Shown here in pieces: positions 26,869 to 35,734 of a DNA stretch of 64,000 nucleotides. Origin of the DNA: Thermoactinomyces sp. DSM 45892 (GTDB taxonomy: Bacteria > Bacillota > Bacilli > Thermoactinomycetales > Thermoactinomycetaceae); assembly GCF_900107305.1 (NCBI RefSeq), contig NZ_FNPL01000007.1, forward strand, positions 62,001 to 126,000, in the 5' to 3' direction. The translations under genes and the position numbers were made by a program. Each line of letters begins with the position of its first letter. The first letter of the stretch is position 1. The notes under the pieces were generated by a model that saw only the letters and a program-made list of their open reading frames with translations, did no database searches and had not been told where the DNA came from.

Positions 26869-27237
26869 TTGCTCAATCTTCGAGAGGAAGTGGTTTCCGC
26901 ACTTGAAAAGGATGTAAAAATTATTTACGCCCTTGGTGGAAAGAGAATTTATCACTTAAAGGCTCCAAAGTCAGACGAATACCCACGTATTACTTTTTTT
27001 GAGCTTATGAATATACCATCGTATTTTGCAGACGATCAAACAACAGTTAGTGAGGTTTCGTTTCAAATTTCGATATGGTCACGATCTAGTAATGATTTAT
27101 CTGATATTGGATCAAGAGTAGCAGAAGTAATGGAGAGCTTGGGATTTATTAGGACTTTCAGTATGGATATATACGAGGACGACACAAAGATTTTTCATCG
27201 TCCGATGAGATTCAAAACAAAAAGGGAGGGGAGCTAA
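26869..27237 (+). CDS. tail completion protein (DUF3168/gp17-like)
   Basis: 122 residues from the TTG at 26869; GTG (26860) and ATG (26863) in the same frame lie inside the AGAGGTGAT ribosome site, so TTG best fits spacing. YPRITFFELMNIPSYFADDQ and VSFQISIWSRSSNDLSDIGSRV fit tail-completion (tail terminator) proteins. Ends one base before the tail-tube gene. Confidence 0.75.
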   Translation: MLNLREEVVSALEKDVKIIYALGGKRIYHLKAPKSDEYPRITFFELMNIPSYFADDQTTVSEVSFQISIWSRSSNDLSDIGSRVAEVMESLGFIRTFSMDIYEDDTKIFHRPMRFKTKREGS

Positions 27238-27238
27238 T

Positions 27239-27802
27239 ATGGCGGTTCCTGTTGGTGTTCGGGATTTGTTTTATGCCATCTTAGAAAAAGATGACAATAC
27301 CAGCATTACTTATAAGAAGCCTGTTCGTATGGCCAAAGCAATTGAAGTAAAGATTTCACCATCTACAGAGCAAGAAGTCTTATATGCAGACGATTCACCA
27401 AGCGAAGTGGCCAACACATTCGGGGAATGTAGCATGGAGATTAACTGTGATGATTTGACGATCGAAACACAAGCACAACTATTAGGACATACCATTGTAA
27501 ATGGTGTATTGAAGAAGAATAAAGATGATTTAGCACCATATGTAGCGGTGGGCTTTAGGAGTATCAAATCGAATAAGAAATATAGATACTTTTGGATGCT
27601 AAAGGGAAAATTTAGCCTGCCCAAACAAGAGCTTAAAACGCAAGAAGGATCTCCCGAATTCCAGACTCCTACAATTGAGGGTAGTTTTTTACCTCGTGAT
27701 TTCGATGGGAATTGGCAGTTTGCAGGCGATGAGGATTCCCCAGAGTTTACACAGGGCGCGACATGGTTCAATGAAGTTGTCGCAGATAAGCCGAAAGAAT
27801 AA
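27239..27802 (+). CDS. major tail (tube) protein, phi13 family
   Basis: 187 residues. VGVRDLFYAILEKDD, AIEVKISPSTEQEVLYADD, ECSMEINCDDLTIETQAQLLG and VGFRSIKSNKKYRYFWMLKG are typical of the phi13-type tube protein, which polymerises around the tape measure. GGGAGGGG ribosome site. Confidence 0.9.
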   Translation: MAVPVGVRDLFYAILEKDDNTSITYKKPVRMAKAIEVKISPSTEQEVLYADDSPSEVANTFGECSMEINCDDLTIETQAQLLGHTIVNGVLKKNKDDLAPYVAVGFRSIKSNKKYRYFWMLKGKFSLPKQELKTQEGSPEFQTPTIEGSFLPRDFDGNWQFAGDEDSPEFTQGATWFNEVVADKPKE

Positions 27803-27813
27803 TAACAATGAAT

Positions 27814-27845
27814 GAGGGATAGTGACTATACTACCCTCGTTTTTA
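27814..27845 (+). terminator. attenuator-like terminator after tube gene
   Basis: Stem gaggg-tagt / acta-ccctc followed by GTTTTTATT. It probably lowers transcription downstream of the abundant tube protein. Confidence 0.6.
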
Positions 27846-27858
27846 TTAGGAGGTATAC

Positions 27859-28206
27859 ATGTTAAAGATAAATTTGTACTTGGAAGGTGAACGGAAGACG
27901 TTTCAAACTGATTTTATCTCAGGTAAAAAGTTTCGCCGAGCCTTGGAATTGGATGATAAACGAAATAAATATGTAAAACAGAATTTAGATAGTGAAAGTA
28001 TGGATTTAGTTGATTCGCAAGAGCTTTTAGATGAGTTGTACTTATTTATATCACAAGTGTTCGATAATCAATTTACAACAGAACAATATGAGGAAGGTAC
28101 GGATGCTAGGCGGATTATCAATCAGTCTTGGGCGATTGTGCACAGTATCATTTCGCAGACATTAGAAGAGATTCCAACGGATTCGGATTCAAAAAAAAAC
28201 AAGTAG
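27859..28206 (+). CDS. tail assembly chaperone G-type protein
   Basis: 115 residues. An acidic helical protein (GKKFRRALELDDKRNKYV, LYLFISQVFDNQFTTEQYEEG) between tube and tape-measure genes, the fixed place of gpG chaperones. It carries a nine-A run at 28191-28199 just before its stop. AGGAGG ribosome site. Confidence 0.83.
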   Translation: MLKINLYLEGERKTFQTDFISGKKFRRALELDDKRNKYVKQNLDSESMDLVDSQELLDELYLFISQVFDNQFTTEQYEEGTDARRIINQSWAIVHSIISQTLEEIPTDSDSKKNK

Positions 28207-28382
28207 AAGAAGTAAACCCGATGGACTTTATTCATGATATCTATACAAACCTGATGCAACAGGGATACAAGTTACAGGAGGTTGAGGGGATAGATATTCG
28301 TTTATATTTCCGTCTCTTAGCTCATCAGACAAAGGTTAATAAGCCACAACAGGTATACATTGATCAAATACCATTTTTATAG
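28191..28382 (+). CDS. T extension of the tail chaperone, reached by -1 frameshift
   Basis: In the -1 frame the reading continues QVEEVNPMDFIHDIYTNLM to the stop at 28382. The heptamer A-AAA-AAC at 28194-28200 is a classic slippery site in the right phase. A G-T fusion of about 174 residues results. The T part holds MDFIHDIYTNLMQQGYKLQE and FRLLAHQTK. An internal ATG (28219) is a weaker alternative. The G/GT ratio normally controls tail assembly. Confidence 0.82.
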   Translation, partial: KKKQVEEVNPMDFIHDIYTNLMQQGYKLQEVEGIDIRLYFRLLAHQTKVNKPQQVYIDQIPFL

Positions 28383-28398
28383 AGGGGGAGGTTACATA

Positions 28399-31300
28399 AT
28401 GGATCAAGTGTTAGGGCGGTTACGTGGAGAGATTACGCTGGAGTCCGAGGGGTTTAAGCGTGGCATGAACGAGGTCAACACCCGTTTACGCCTTGCTAAG
28501 AGTGAGTTCGATTCGTCGTCGGCTAGAATCAAAGCGTTCGGAAAATCTCAGGATGATTTGCAATTACAAGCGCAGGCATTGAATAGACAGTTAGATTTGC
28601 AGGAGAAAAAAGTGGAGCTTTTAGCGCAGAAACATACTACCGCACTTGCAACAACAGGAGAATATAGCAAAGAAACACAGCAAGCGGCGACAAAATTAAA
28701 TCGAGCTACCATTGCTCAAACGGAATTGGAGGGAGCATTAAACCGTGTTTCTAAGGCGATGCAGGGAGCTTCGGAACCGACACGAAAGCTACAACGGGAT
28801 ATCTTCGCTGTGAGAGATGAAGCGATCGAGGCTGGTGTGGCTCTTGGAGTGATGAGTGCCGCCCTTGCTGTTGCATTTGGCTCTACAGTTGTAAAGGCAG
28901 CTAATTTCGAAGCCCAGTTATCATCTCTTAAAGCTGTTACAAATGCTTCGGCCGAGGACATGGAAAAGCTCAAGGATCAAGCGTTATTGATGGGACAACA
29001 AACCAAGTATAGCGCACAGGAGGCGGCTCAAGGACAAGAAGAGCTTGCGAAGGCTGGTCTAAGTACTAGCCAAATTCTAAGCGGTGGACTAAAAGGAGCC
29101 TTAGACCTTGCGGCGGCTGGTGAGCTTGAACTTGCAGAAGCAGCAGAGATAGCAAGTACAGCACTAAATACTTTTCAGAGAGATAATCTATCGGTTACAC
29201 GAGCGGCGGATATCCTAGCTGGTTCGGCTATTTCCTCTGCTACTAATGTAAATGAAATGAAGTTTGCACTCAGTCAGGTATCCACAGTAGCGGCAGGGGC
29301 TGGACTCACATTCGAGGACACAGCCACCGCATTAGCTACCTTCGCAATGAATGGCCTAAAGGGTTCGGATGCTGGCACATCCTTAAAAACGATGTTATTA
29401 GCTTTGAAACCAACCGCAAAAGAAGCAATAGCGGAAATGAAGAGATTAGGAATCATTACGGGTGAAGTAAACCATTTCTTTGAAGGTGGAAAAATAAAAT
29501 CTTTCGCCGAGGTTGCAGAGTTATTGAAAACCAAACTATCCAAGCTATCGGACGAACAGAGGAACCTCGCATTAAAAACCCTTTTTGGAACGGATGCGAT
29601 CCGAGCTGCTAACATTGCTTTTCTTGCTGGAGCGGATGGAGTTCAACGCATGAACAAAGAGTTAAATAAGACTACCGCCTCCGACGTAGCCAAAACCCGA
29701 ATGGATAATTTAAAGGGAACGGTTGAAGAACTCAAAGGAAGCTTCGAAACCCTGCAAATCTCGATTGGTTCGGCTTTCCTCCCTGTGCTTCGGAACCTTG
29801 CTAAAGGATTAAATAGCGTTGTCGATTGGTTCTCCCAGTTGTCGCCAAGCACCCAAGAAGCTCTTGGGATTTTCACAGCTACTACTTCCGTTGTATTGGG
29901 ATTAGGTGCGGCGGTGGCTGGTGTGATCGCTGTTTCAAACCCATTCATCGGGGCTATCGTGGGTGGAGCTGTTGCGATTGGTGCGATCACGTCCGCGGTG
30001 GTCAAGGTGCAAAAGGACTTAGAGGAAACGAAACAGAATGCTCTACAGTTTGGAATAGGTGTATCCGAAGGCACAGCAAAAGCGGCAAAGGGCTATGTAG
30101 ATTTGAGAGACCAAGCGATGATGAATCTTACTCAATTGAGAAATTCTAGCGGAACGGAAGCACAAAAGATTGTTACTGAAACGGTAGCGATTTTTACTCA
30201 AATGGGGGACAAGGTGAGTGCTGCACTAAATCAAGATAAGTTGAACATCCAAAAGGCCACGGCGTCCTTGCTAGGTGAGGTACCCGAAGTATTAAAGCCA
30301 GTTGTCTCAAAGATCGGGGATGATGCTGTAAAAAGCATTGATGAACAAATCAACAAGATCAAACAAGCGAATACAGTTATAGACGAGGGAATTACAAAGC
30401 TTGGCGGTAACGTTGCCAAGATGCCACAAGAATTTGCGACTAAGTTTAATGAAGCCCTGAAACAAATGGATCAATCAGCACAGGTGTTTGTGAAGAAAAC
30501 GGGAGATATAGCGAATTTCACATCGCAAATCGAACAAAGCACGGGTAAATTAAGCGATACAGCGGCTATGAAATTTAGAACGAGTATCGAAAGTGCTTAC
30601 AGCGGAGCTATCAAGGCGGCACAAGAAGGATCGAAAGAGTTGACCGCGATCTATCAAAAGTCTTTTGATTCGGGACAAATAACAGAAGCGCAGTTTAATA
30701 CGGCTGTTCAGTCTGTGAAACAGGTGGAACTACAGAAGATAGCCGCGGCGAATGAAGCTAGACAACAAGGATTAGATGCGTTGCGGGCTAATCTCGATCA
30801 GGAAAAAAGTATAGTCGATTTGAAGACTGGAGAGATAATCGAAAGTACGACCCGAATAGGGAGAGAAGCAACTTCCCGATCTATGGAAGAAAGAAATCGA
30901 ATCGCCCAGGAAAAGAACGCTACATTTTTTAATCAGGTCACACAGGATGCCGCTAACGCCAGCACAGCCGTTAATAATCATTTTTCATCTATGGTTACTC
31001 AGCTAGGATTGACAACCGCTCAAATTAAAATAGATTTGTCACCTGCTGGAATGGGAGCGGCTACGACTCTAGCGAACGGTTTACGTTCTGGAAAGTTGTC
31101 TGTTGATTCTGTAGCGGCACAACTAGGATTGAATATTAAAAGCGGTGTTCAAGTCGACTTAGGATCACAAGGGAAATTTACAGTTTCAACTCTGATTAGT
31201 GGCCTGCAAAGCGGAAAAATTGGGTTAGCTACGTTTGTTAATAGTGTGGATAAGCTGTTGAAAAGTGGAGCAAACGTTCCCCTATCTCCAGAAGGACGAA

Positions 31301-31854
31301 GAACAATTTCCAGCTTTCAAAGTGGGTTAAGTTCGGGTACGCCTGTAGTTTCTAGTGCATCTAAATCATTACAAGACATTGTTAGAAGAAATCTTACCTT
31401 CTCAGCTTCTGGAATCGGTTCAAATATTTCTTCGAGTATGGCTAGCGGTATTAGTAGCGGTCGATCTAGTGTAATTAGTTCTGCTATCAGTATAGCTAGG
31501 AGCGCTCTTTCATCTATGAAGAGAGTGTTAGGGATCAATTCACCATCACGGGAGTTTATGAAATTAGGTGGATGGACAAGCGAAGGATTTGCAATGGGGA
31601 TGGAAAAGAAAGCAAGCTTAGTAGGGAATGCTGCTAGTCTTCTTTCTAGTGTGGCGGTTCCAAATGTAGCCAACCTAACCCATGCATCATCTAGGAATAA
31701 ACCACCTGTTACAAATTCCACTATTCAAAATCATTTTGTCATAAATAGTCCAATCGTCCGCGAAGAGCAAGATATTTACAAACTGGTAGCCGAGATTGAG
31801 AGAGTACAAGCGATCAAGCAACGAGCGAAAGGAGTGGTGAATATTGCCTATTAA
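28399..31854 (+). CDS. tape measure protein
   Basis: 1151 residues, setting tail length. A helical N-terminus (about 1-125) leads to the TP901-type core (LMGQQTKYSAQEAAQGQEEL, FALSQVSTVAAGAGLTFEDT, MNGLKGSDAGTSLKTML). A hydrophobic Gly/Ala stretch at about 495-545 may be the membrane-inserting segment. A C-terminal VLGINSPSREFMKLGGW motif is followed by a basic tail. The ATG at 28399 has GGGGGAGG upstream. Confidence 0.93.
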   Translation: MDQVLGRLRGEITLESEGFKRGMNEVNTRLRLAKSEFDSSSARIKAFGKSQDDLQLQAQALNRQLDLQEKKVELLAQKHTTALATTGEYSKETQQAATKLNRATIAQTELEGALNRVSKAMQGASEPTRKLQRDIFAVRDEAIEAGVALGVMSAALAVAFGSTVVKAANFEAQLSSLKAVTNASAEDMEKLKDQALLMGQQTKYSAQEAAQGQEELAKAGLSTSQILSGGLKGALDLAAAGELELAEAAEIASTALNTFQRDNLSVTRAADILAGSAISSATNVNEMKFALSQVSTVAAGAGLTFEDTATALATFAMNGLKGSDAGTSLKTMLLALKPTAKEAIAEMKRLGIITGEVNHFFEGGKIKSFAEVAELLKTKLSKLSDEQRNLALKTLFGTDAIRAANIAFLAGADGVQRMNKELNKTTASDVAKTRMDNLKGTVEELKGSFETLQISIGSAFLPVLRNLAKGLNSVVDWFSQLSPSTQEALGIFTATTSVVLGLGAAVAGVIAVSNPFIGAIVGGAVAIGAITSAVVKVQKDLEETKQNALQFGIGVSEGTAKAAKGYVDLRDQAMMNLTQLRNSSGTEAQKIVTETVAIFTQMGDKVSAALNQDKLNIQKATASLLGEVPEVLKPVVSKIGDDAVKSIDEQINKIKQANTVIDEGITKLGGNVAKMPQEFATKFNEALKQMDQSAQVFVKKTGDIANFTSQIEQSTGKLSDTAAMKFRTSIESAYSGAIKAAQEGSKELTAIYQKSFDSGQITEAQFNTAVQSVKQVELQKIAAANEARQQGLDALRANLDQEKSIVDLKTGEIIESTTRIGREATSRSMEERNRIAQEKNATFFNQVTQDAANASTAVNNHFSSMVTQLGLTTAQIKIDLSPAGMGAATTLANGLRSGKLSVDSVAAQLGLNIKSGVQVDLGSQGKFTVSTLISGLQSGKIGLATFVNSVDKLLKSGANVPLSPEGRRTISSFQSGLSSGTPVVSSASKSLQDIVRRNLTFSASGIGSNISSSMASGISSGRSSVISSAISIARSALSSMKRVLGINSPSREFMKLGGWTSEGFAMGMEKKASLVGNAASLLSSVAVPNVANLTHASSRNKPPVTNSTIQNHFVINSPIVREEQDIYKLVAEIERVQAIKQRAKGVVNIAY

Positions 31855-33259
31855 GTTCAAGAATCAAGCTTTACCTAGTTTTGTTAAGGGGAGTGTTAGC
31901 AGGTCAATGTTCCCTCCTATTTCTCCAAGTTTGCTGAATGTAGCAGGGAGGGCAGGCTCATATGATTTTGGAAATGTAATAGGAAACCGACAAATCATTT
32001 TTGACTATTTCATTCTATACACTACTAAAGCCGATTTAATGAATAAGATGCGCCAATTTGCAGAGTGGCTATATTCAGAGAGTTCAGAGAAATTGGAGTT
32101 TACTAGTGATCCCGATAGATACTACTATGCGAAAGTAACGGGAGAGACCACATATTCAGAAGACAACAAAGTAGGAAAAGGAACCATAACATTTAATTGT
32201 ACTGACCCATATATTTATGGGGCGGAAAAGACTCAGCAATTAAGTACGGATGGTGCTACTACCGTTACGAATCATGGAGGGGTGGAAGCATGCCCCGTTA
32301 TGGACATCACCTTTAAACAAGATACTACTATTTTTAGCTTAGATGATGGGAATAACCGTATGGTATTTGGAGAGGCAGAGCAAACAGGAGGCACTACTAC
32401 ACCTGTCCCAAAGCGTGTAGCCTTGATCGAGGATGGACTGGACACTACAAACGGCTGGACATCTCCAGTCAAGGTAGACAATCTTACATTTGACGGCTCT
32501 ATCTCCTCTGTGAATGGTGTATTCCGATTGACGAGTGTAGGGAGTGGTAGGGGATGGCATGGCGGAGCTTTGGTGAAAGGATTAGGCGAGGAAGTACAAG
32601 ATTTCACTTGTGAAACGTTTGTTTATTTAGATGCAACAAGCATTAACCAATTGGCTTCGATTCAAATTTATCTATATGACAAGAGCGATGTTATAGTCGG
32701 TAAATTATCCTTTTCGGATTATCAGTCGTCTATGAACGACCCCATTTTTGAAGCTAGGACAGGTACAAATTCATTCGCGAGTTCATACAAACAAGTGAAA
32801 AAGGGATATTACGCTAATAAATACGTTCGCTTAACTCTCCAACGGATTGGTAGTAAATGGTTTGCTGAAATTGCGAAGCGTGATGCTAAAAAGAATATTC
32901 AATATGACAAGTTTTCAAAAACGTTTGTAGGTAGCTCTTCAAACAAAGTATCCAAAATTCAAGTAGCTATCCTTGGATACGGCAAATATCCACTAAATAG
33001 CAATACAGGTATTGAAAGTATTTATTTCTATAAAGAAAATACCTTAGACGATAGTGTACAGATTCCAGTTATTTTTAAGGAAAGAGACAACTTAATAATC
33101 GATAGCGAGAGGGGGATTGTTACCTTAAACGGCGATCCGTGTTTCGATTTACTGGATGGGTTCAGCTCATTCCCCATTTTAAAGAAAGGAATGAATCACT
33201 TTACATTATTCCCAGTAGGAGAAGGAACAATTAAGTATCGGGAAAGGTGGCTATCATGA
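31844..33259 (+). CDS. distal tail protein (Dit), evolved form with inserted carbohydrate-binding-like domain
   Basis: 471 residues; ordinary Dits have about 250. The N-terminal half (about 1-150; YDFGNVIGNRQIIFDYFIL, KLEFTSDPDRYYYAKVTGE) and the C-terminus (VTLNGDPCFDLLDGFSSFP) are Dit. Between about 190 and 400 is an inserted beta-sandwich-like region (GRGWHGGALVKGLGEEV, VYLDATSINQLASIQIYLYD, YVRLTLQRIGSKWFAEIA) resembling concanavalin/CBM modules. The TTG start has AAAGGAG upstream. The insert probably contacts host polysaccharide. Confidence 0.82.
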   Translation: MPIKFKNQALPSFVKGSVSRSMFPPISPSLLNVAGRAGSYDFGNVIGNRQIIFDYFILYTTKADLMNKMRQFAEWLYSESSEKLEFTSDPDRYYYAKVTGETTYSEDNKVGKGTITFNCTDPYIYGAEKTQQLSTDGATTVTNHGGVEACPVMDITFKQDTTIFSLDDGNNRMVFGEAEQTGGTTTPVPKRVALIEDGLDTTNGWTSPVKVDNLTFDGSISSVNGVFRLTSVGSGRGWHGGALVKGLGEEVQDFTCETFVYLDATSINQLASIQIYLYDKSDVIVGKLSFSDYQSSMNDPIFEARTGTNSFASSYKQVKKGYYANKYVRLTLQRIGSKWFAEIAKRDAKKNIQYDKFSKTFVGSSSNKVSKIQVAILGYGKYPLNSNTGIESIYFYKENTLDDSVQIPVIFKERDNLIIDSERGIVTLNGDPCFDLLDGFSSFPILKKGMNHFTLFPVGEGTIKYRERWLS

Positions 33260-34323
33260 CAACTCTATATATCCTAGACCAGTATGAAAAGGTGATAGGA
33301 GTGATGGATAACCGCTTACAAGATGGATTACATTATTTCGACGATCTATTAACTACCAAATTAGAGTATGGATACATGGATTTTGCTTTCTCTGTTCGTC
33401 TGGATCATTCACAAATGATTAACATTCAAAAGGAACACCATATCGTAGTACCTGATGAGGATGGAAAAAAGCTATTGTTTCGGATTAAAACCGTAAAGCA
33501 AGATATTAAAAATAATCGATTGAATGTTTGGTGTGAGGGATCCGCGAGTACTGATTTACTTAGTGCCGTTGTGCGTCCTTTCAAACTCTCATCAACCAGC
33601 GCCGAAAATGCCTTAAATGTAGTGCTGTCTAATACGGATTGGAAGCTAGGACAAATTGATTATTTAGGGATTAAAGATGTTGATTTTACGGATTACACAA
33701 ATGCTTTTTCGTCCGTACAGGAGATCGCGTCATTATTTAATGGAGAACTTGAATATGAGGTAATATTCGACGGCTTGAAAGTATCTAAGAAAATAGTCCA
33801 CCTGCTGACCAGAAGGGGACAAGATACAAAGAAACTTTTTCAATTTAATTTAGATATAGCAGGGATAGAGGTTATCGAGGACACGAAGCAATTGTTTACG
33901 GCGATTATTCCAGTAGGAAAGAAAGGGAACGGAGAACCCTTAACACTTACAGGCTATACTCCCTCATTTATCGAAGGAGGATTTGAGAAACAAGCCGATT
34001 GGATCGGGAGTAAAGAAGCTTTTAAGATGTATCATTTAAACGGGCGACATCGCTTTTATTATTGGAAAGATGAGAAAGCACAATCACAAGCGGAACTATA
34101 TAGAAATGGTCTAGCGATGCTAAAAAAGATATCTAGATCAAATGATACGCATAACATGGAAGTGGTTCTACTTGAGAGAGTAACGGGGCTAGAAGCACAC
34201 AAAGTACGCTTAGGTGATACGGTGAGGATGGACAAGCCTTCGGGTCTACTTGAAGCGAGGGTGAATACATGGGTGCGGAGCTTGACGGATCGTAAAAAGT
34301 CTAATGTCTCCCTGGTTACTTAG
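33256..34323 (+). CDS. tail-associated protein Tal (prophage endopeptidase tail type), short form
   Basis: 355 residues. YILDQYEKVIGVMDNRL, EYGYMDFAFSV, and VIPVGKKGNGEPLTLTGYTP are typical of the N-terminal baseplate-hub domain of siphovirus Tal proteins. No C-terminal lysin, collagen or fibre extension is present. ATGA overlap with the Dit gene. Confidence 0.83.
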   Translation: MTTLYILDQYEKVIGVMDNRLQDGLHYFDDLLTTKLEYGYMDFAFSVRLDHSQMINIQKEHHIVVPDEDGKKLLFRIKTVKQDIKNNRLNVWCEGSASTDLLSAVVRPFKLSSTSAENALNVVLSNTDWKLGQIDYLGIKDVDFTDYTNAFSSVQEIASLFNGELEYEVIFDGLKVSKKIVHLLTRRGQDTKKLFQFNLDIAGIEVIEDTKQLFTAIIPVGKKGNGEPLTLTGYTPSFIEGGFEKQADWIGSKEAFKMYHLNGRHRFYYWKDEKAQSQAELYRNGLAMLKKISRSNDTHNMEVVLLERVTGLEAHKVRLGDTVRMDKPSGLLEARVNTWVRSLTDRKKSNVSLVT

Positions 34324-34326
34324 CAG

Positions 34327-34385
34327 CCGCCCACGTTTTCAATACTGACCATTTACGGTTTCTATATAGAAATTGGTACGATTAA
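34327..34385 (+). repeat. CACCCAC element, copy D
   Basis: CCGCCCACGTTTT followed by TTTACGGTTTCTATATAG. It sits between the tail and lysis genes, so it may drive the lysis cassette. Confidence 0.45.
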
Positions 34386-34423
34386 GATAGGTTCATTTTG
34401 ATGATTGAAGGGAGGTAGATAAT

Positions 34424-34834
34424 GTGGAATATTGGTTCAAGTTTGCAGTAGCTATTGGCGGTGGAGTTGCTTCTTATTTGTGGGGCGGATGGTCTGCTAT
34501 CTTACAGACATTGGTGATCTTTGTAGCATTGGATTATGTGACGGGTGTGATTGCCGCAGGAAAGCATGGAAAGCTCTCTAGTGAAGTGGGATTTTGGGGA
34601 ATCCTCACGAAAATAGCTATTTTCGCAGTTATTGCGGTGGCTCATTTGGTAGACAACACATTAGGGAATGGGCATGCTTTCCGAGATGCAACTATTACTT
34701 TTTTCCTCTGTAACGAAGCACTTTCTATACTGGAGAACTCCATTAAATTGAATGTACCCGTTCCAGAGTTTTTAAAGAAAGCTGTAGAGTCATTAAAAGA
34801 AGATGCTAAAAAGGATGTGAAAAAGAATGAGTAA
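34424..34834 (+). CDS. holin, toxin-secretion/phage-lysis family (holin_4)
   Basis: 136 residues. About three membrane segments, the family signature LDYVTGVIAAGKHGKLSSEVG, then a Lys-rich C-terminus. It makes membrane pores that release the endolysin. The GTG start follows GGGAGG; an out-of-frame ATG two bases earlier soon stops. Overlaps the amidase gene. Confidence 0.9.
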   Translation: MEYWFKFAVAIGGGVASYLWGGWSAILQTLVIFVALDYVTGVIAAGKHGKLSSEVGFWGILTKIAIFAVIAVAHLVDNTLGNGHAFRDATITFFLCNEALSILENSIKLNVPVPEFLKKAVESLKEDAKKDVKKNE

Positions 34835-35627
34835 AAAAATCGTACTTGATCCAGGGCACGGTGGGAGAGATAGCGGAGCTACTGGATTCGGATTGCTAGA
34901 AAAGAATTGGACTCTGGACATAGCAAAGCGAGTGGGTAGCCTTCTAACGAGATATGGAGCCACCGTTTTATATACGCGTACTGGTGATAGTTATATAGGT
35001 ATTAATAATAGAATTGCATTCGCTAATAGCAGGAAAGCGGATTATTATTTCAGCTTTCATATTAACGCAGGACGAGGGAAAGGATTTGAGAGTTTCACCA
35101 GCGTTAGAGGAAGTAAGGAGAGTAAGCGGATTCAGGGTATTGTTACCAATGATGTACTAACTTTCCTCAAAGGATACGGAATCGGTGCACATGGGAATTC
35201 GATTAAAACAGATAATCTAGCAGCACGGGGACGAATTGGAGTTGTAACCTTTACACATATGCCAGCCGTGTTGTTCGAAAATCTATTTATTGATACTAAA
35301 TCTGAAAATGACCTACTGAAATCGGAGGATTTTAAATCGAAGTTAGCGCAAGTATACGCAAATAGTATAGCAAAATGTGTAGGGTTAAAGGCTACATTCA
35401 CACCAGTGGCCACGGCATCCAGCCCGTCTTATACACGGCTTTTAAAGCTAAGGAAGCCTATGATGCGTGGAGACGATGTGAGGGCCATACAAAGGAAATT
35501 AGGTGTGTCAGCGGACGGTATATACGGGCCTGTTACTAGGAATGCGGTAATTAAGTTTCAAAGGAAAGAGCAAATCCTAGTGGATGGAATTGTAGGAAAG
35601 CAAACATGGAGTAGATTGTTTGGATAG
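34827..35627 (+). CDS. endolysin: N-acetylmuramoyl-L-alanine amidase with peptidoglycan-binding domain
   Basis: 266 residues. Amidase_3 domain at about 3-190: VLDPGHGGRDSG (zinc His), EKN (zinc Glu), SFHINAG (zinc His) and VLFENLF (catalytic Glu). PG_binding_1 at about 208-265 (MRGDDVRAIQRKLGVSADG, IYGPVTRNAVIKFQ). It cleaves the peptide from muramic acid at lysis. No signal peptide, so holin-dependent. Confidence 0.94.
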   Translation: MSKKIVLDPGHGGRDSGATGFGLLEKNWTLDIAKRVGSLLTRYGATVLYTRTGDSYIGINNRIAFANSRKADYYFSFHINAGRGKGFESFTSVRGSKESKRIQGIVTNDVLTFLKGYGIGAHGNSIKTDNLAARGRIGVVTFTHMPAVLFENLFIDTKSENDLLKSEDFKSKLAQVYANSIAKCVGLKATFTPVATASSPSYTRLLKLRKPMMRGDDVRAIQRKLGVSADGIYGPVTRNAVIKFQRKEQILVDGIVGKQTWSRLFG

Positions 35628-35631
35628 GGAT

Positions 35632-35658
35632 GGGATGCTAATTTAGTATCCCGTTTTT
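35632..35658 (+). terminator. terminator of the lysis cassette
   Basis: Stem gggatgcta / tagtatccc, loop ATT, then GTTTTT. Confidence 0.8.
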
Positions 35659-35697
35659 CTTTATCTTTTTCCAAATGATGGAGAATAGAAAGAAAAG

Positions 35698-35720
35698 AGA
35701 GCCTCTATATAAAAGGCTCT
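35698..35720 (-). terminator. terminator of the XRE-TPR gene
   Basis: Stem agagcct / aggctct, followed on the minus strand by a T-rich CTTTTCTTT stretch just after the stop of the regulator gene. Confidence 0.7.
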
Positions 35721-35734
35721 GTAGTAAATTGTCT

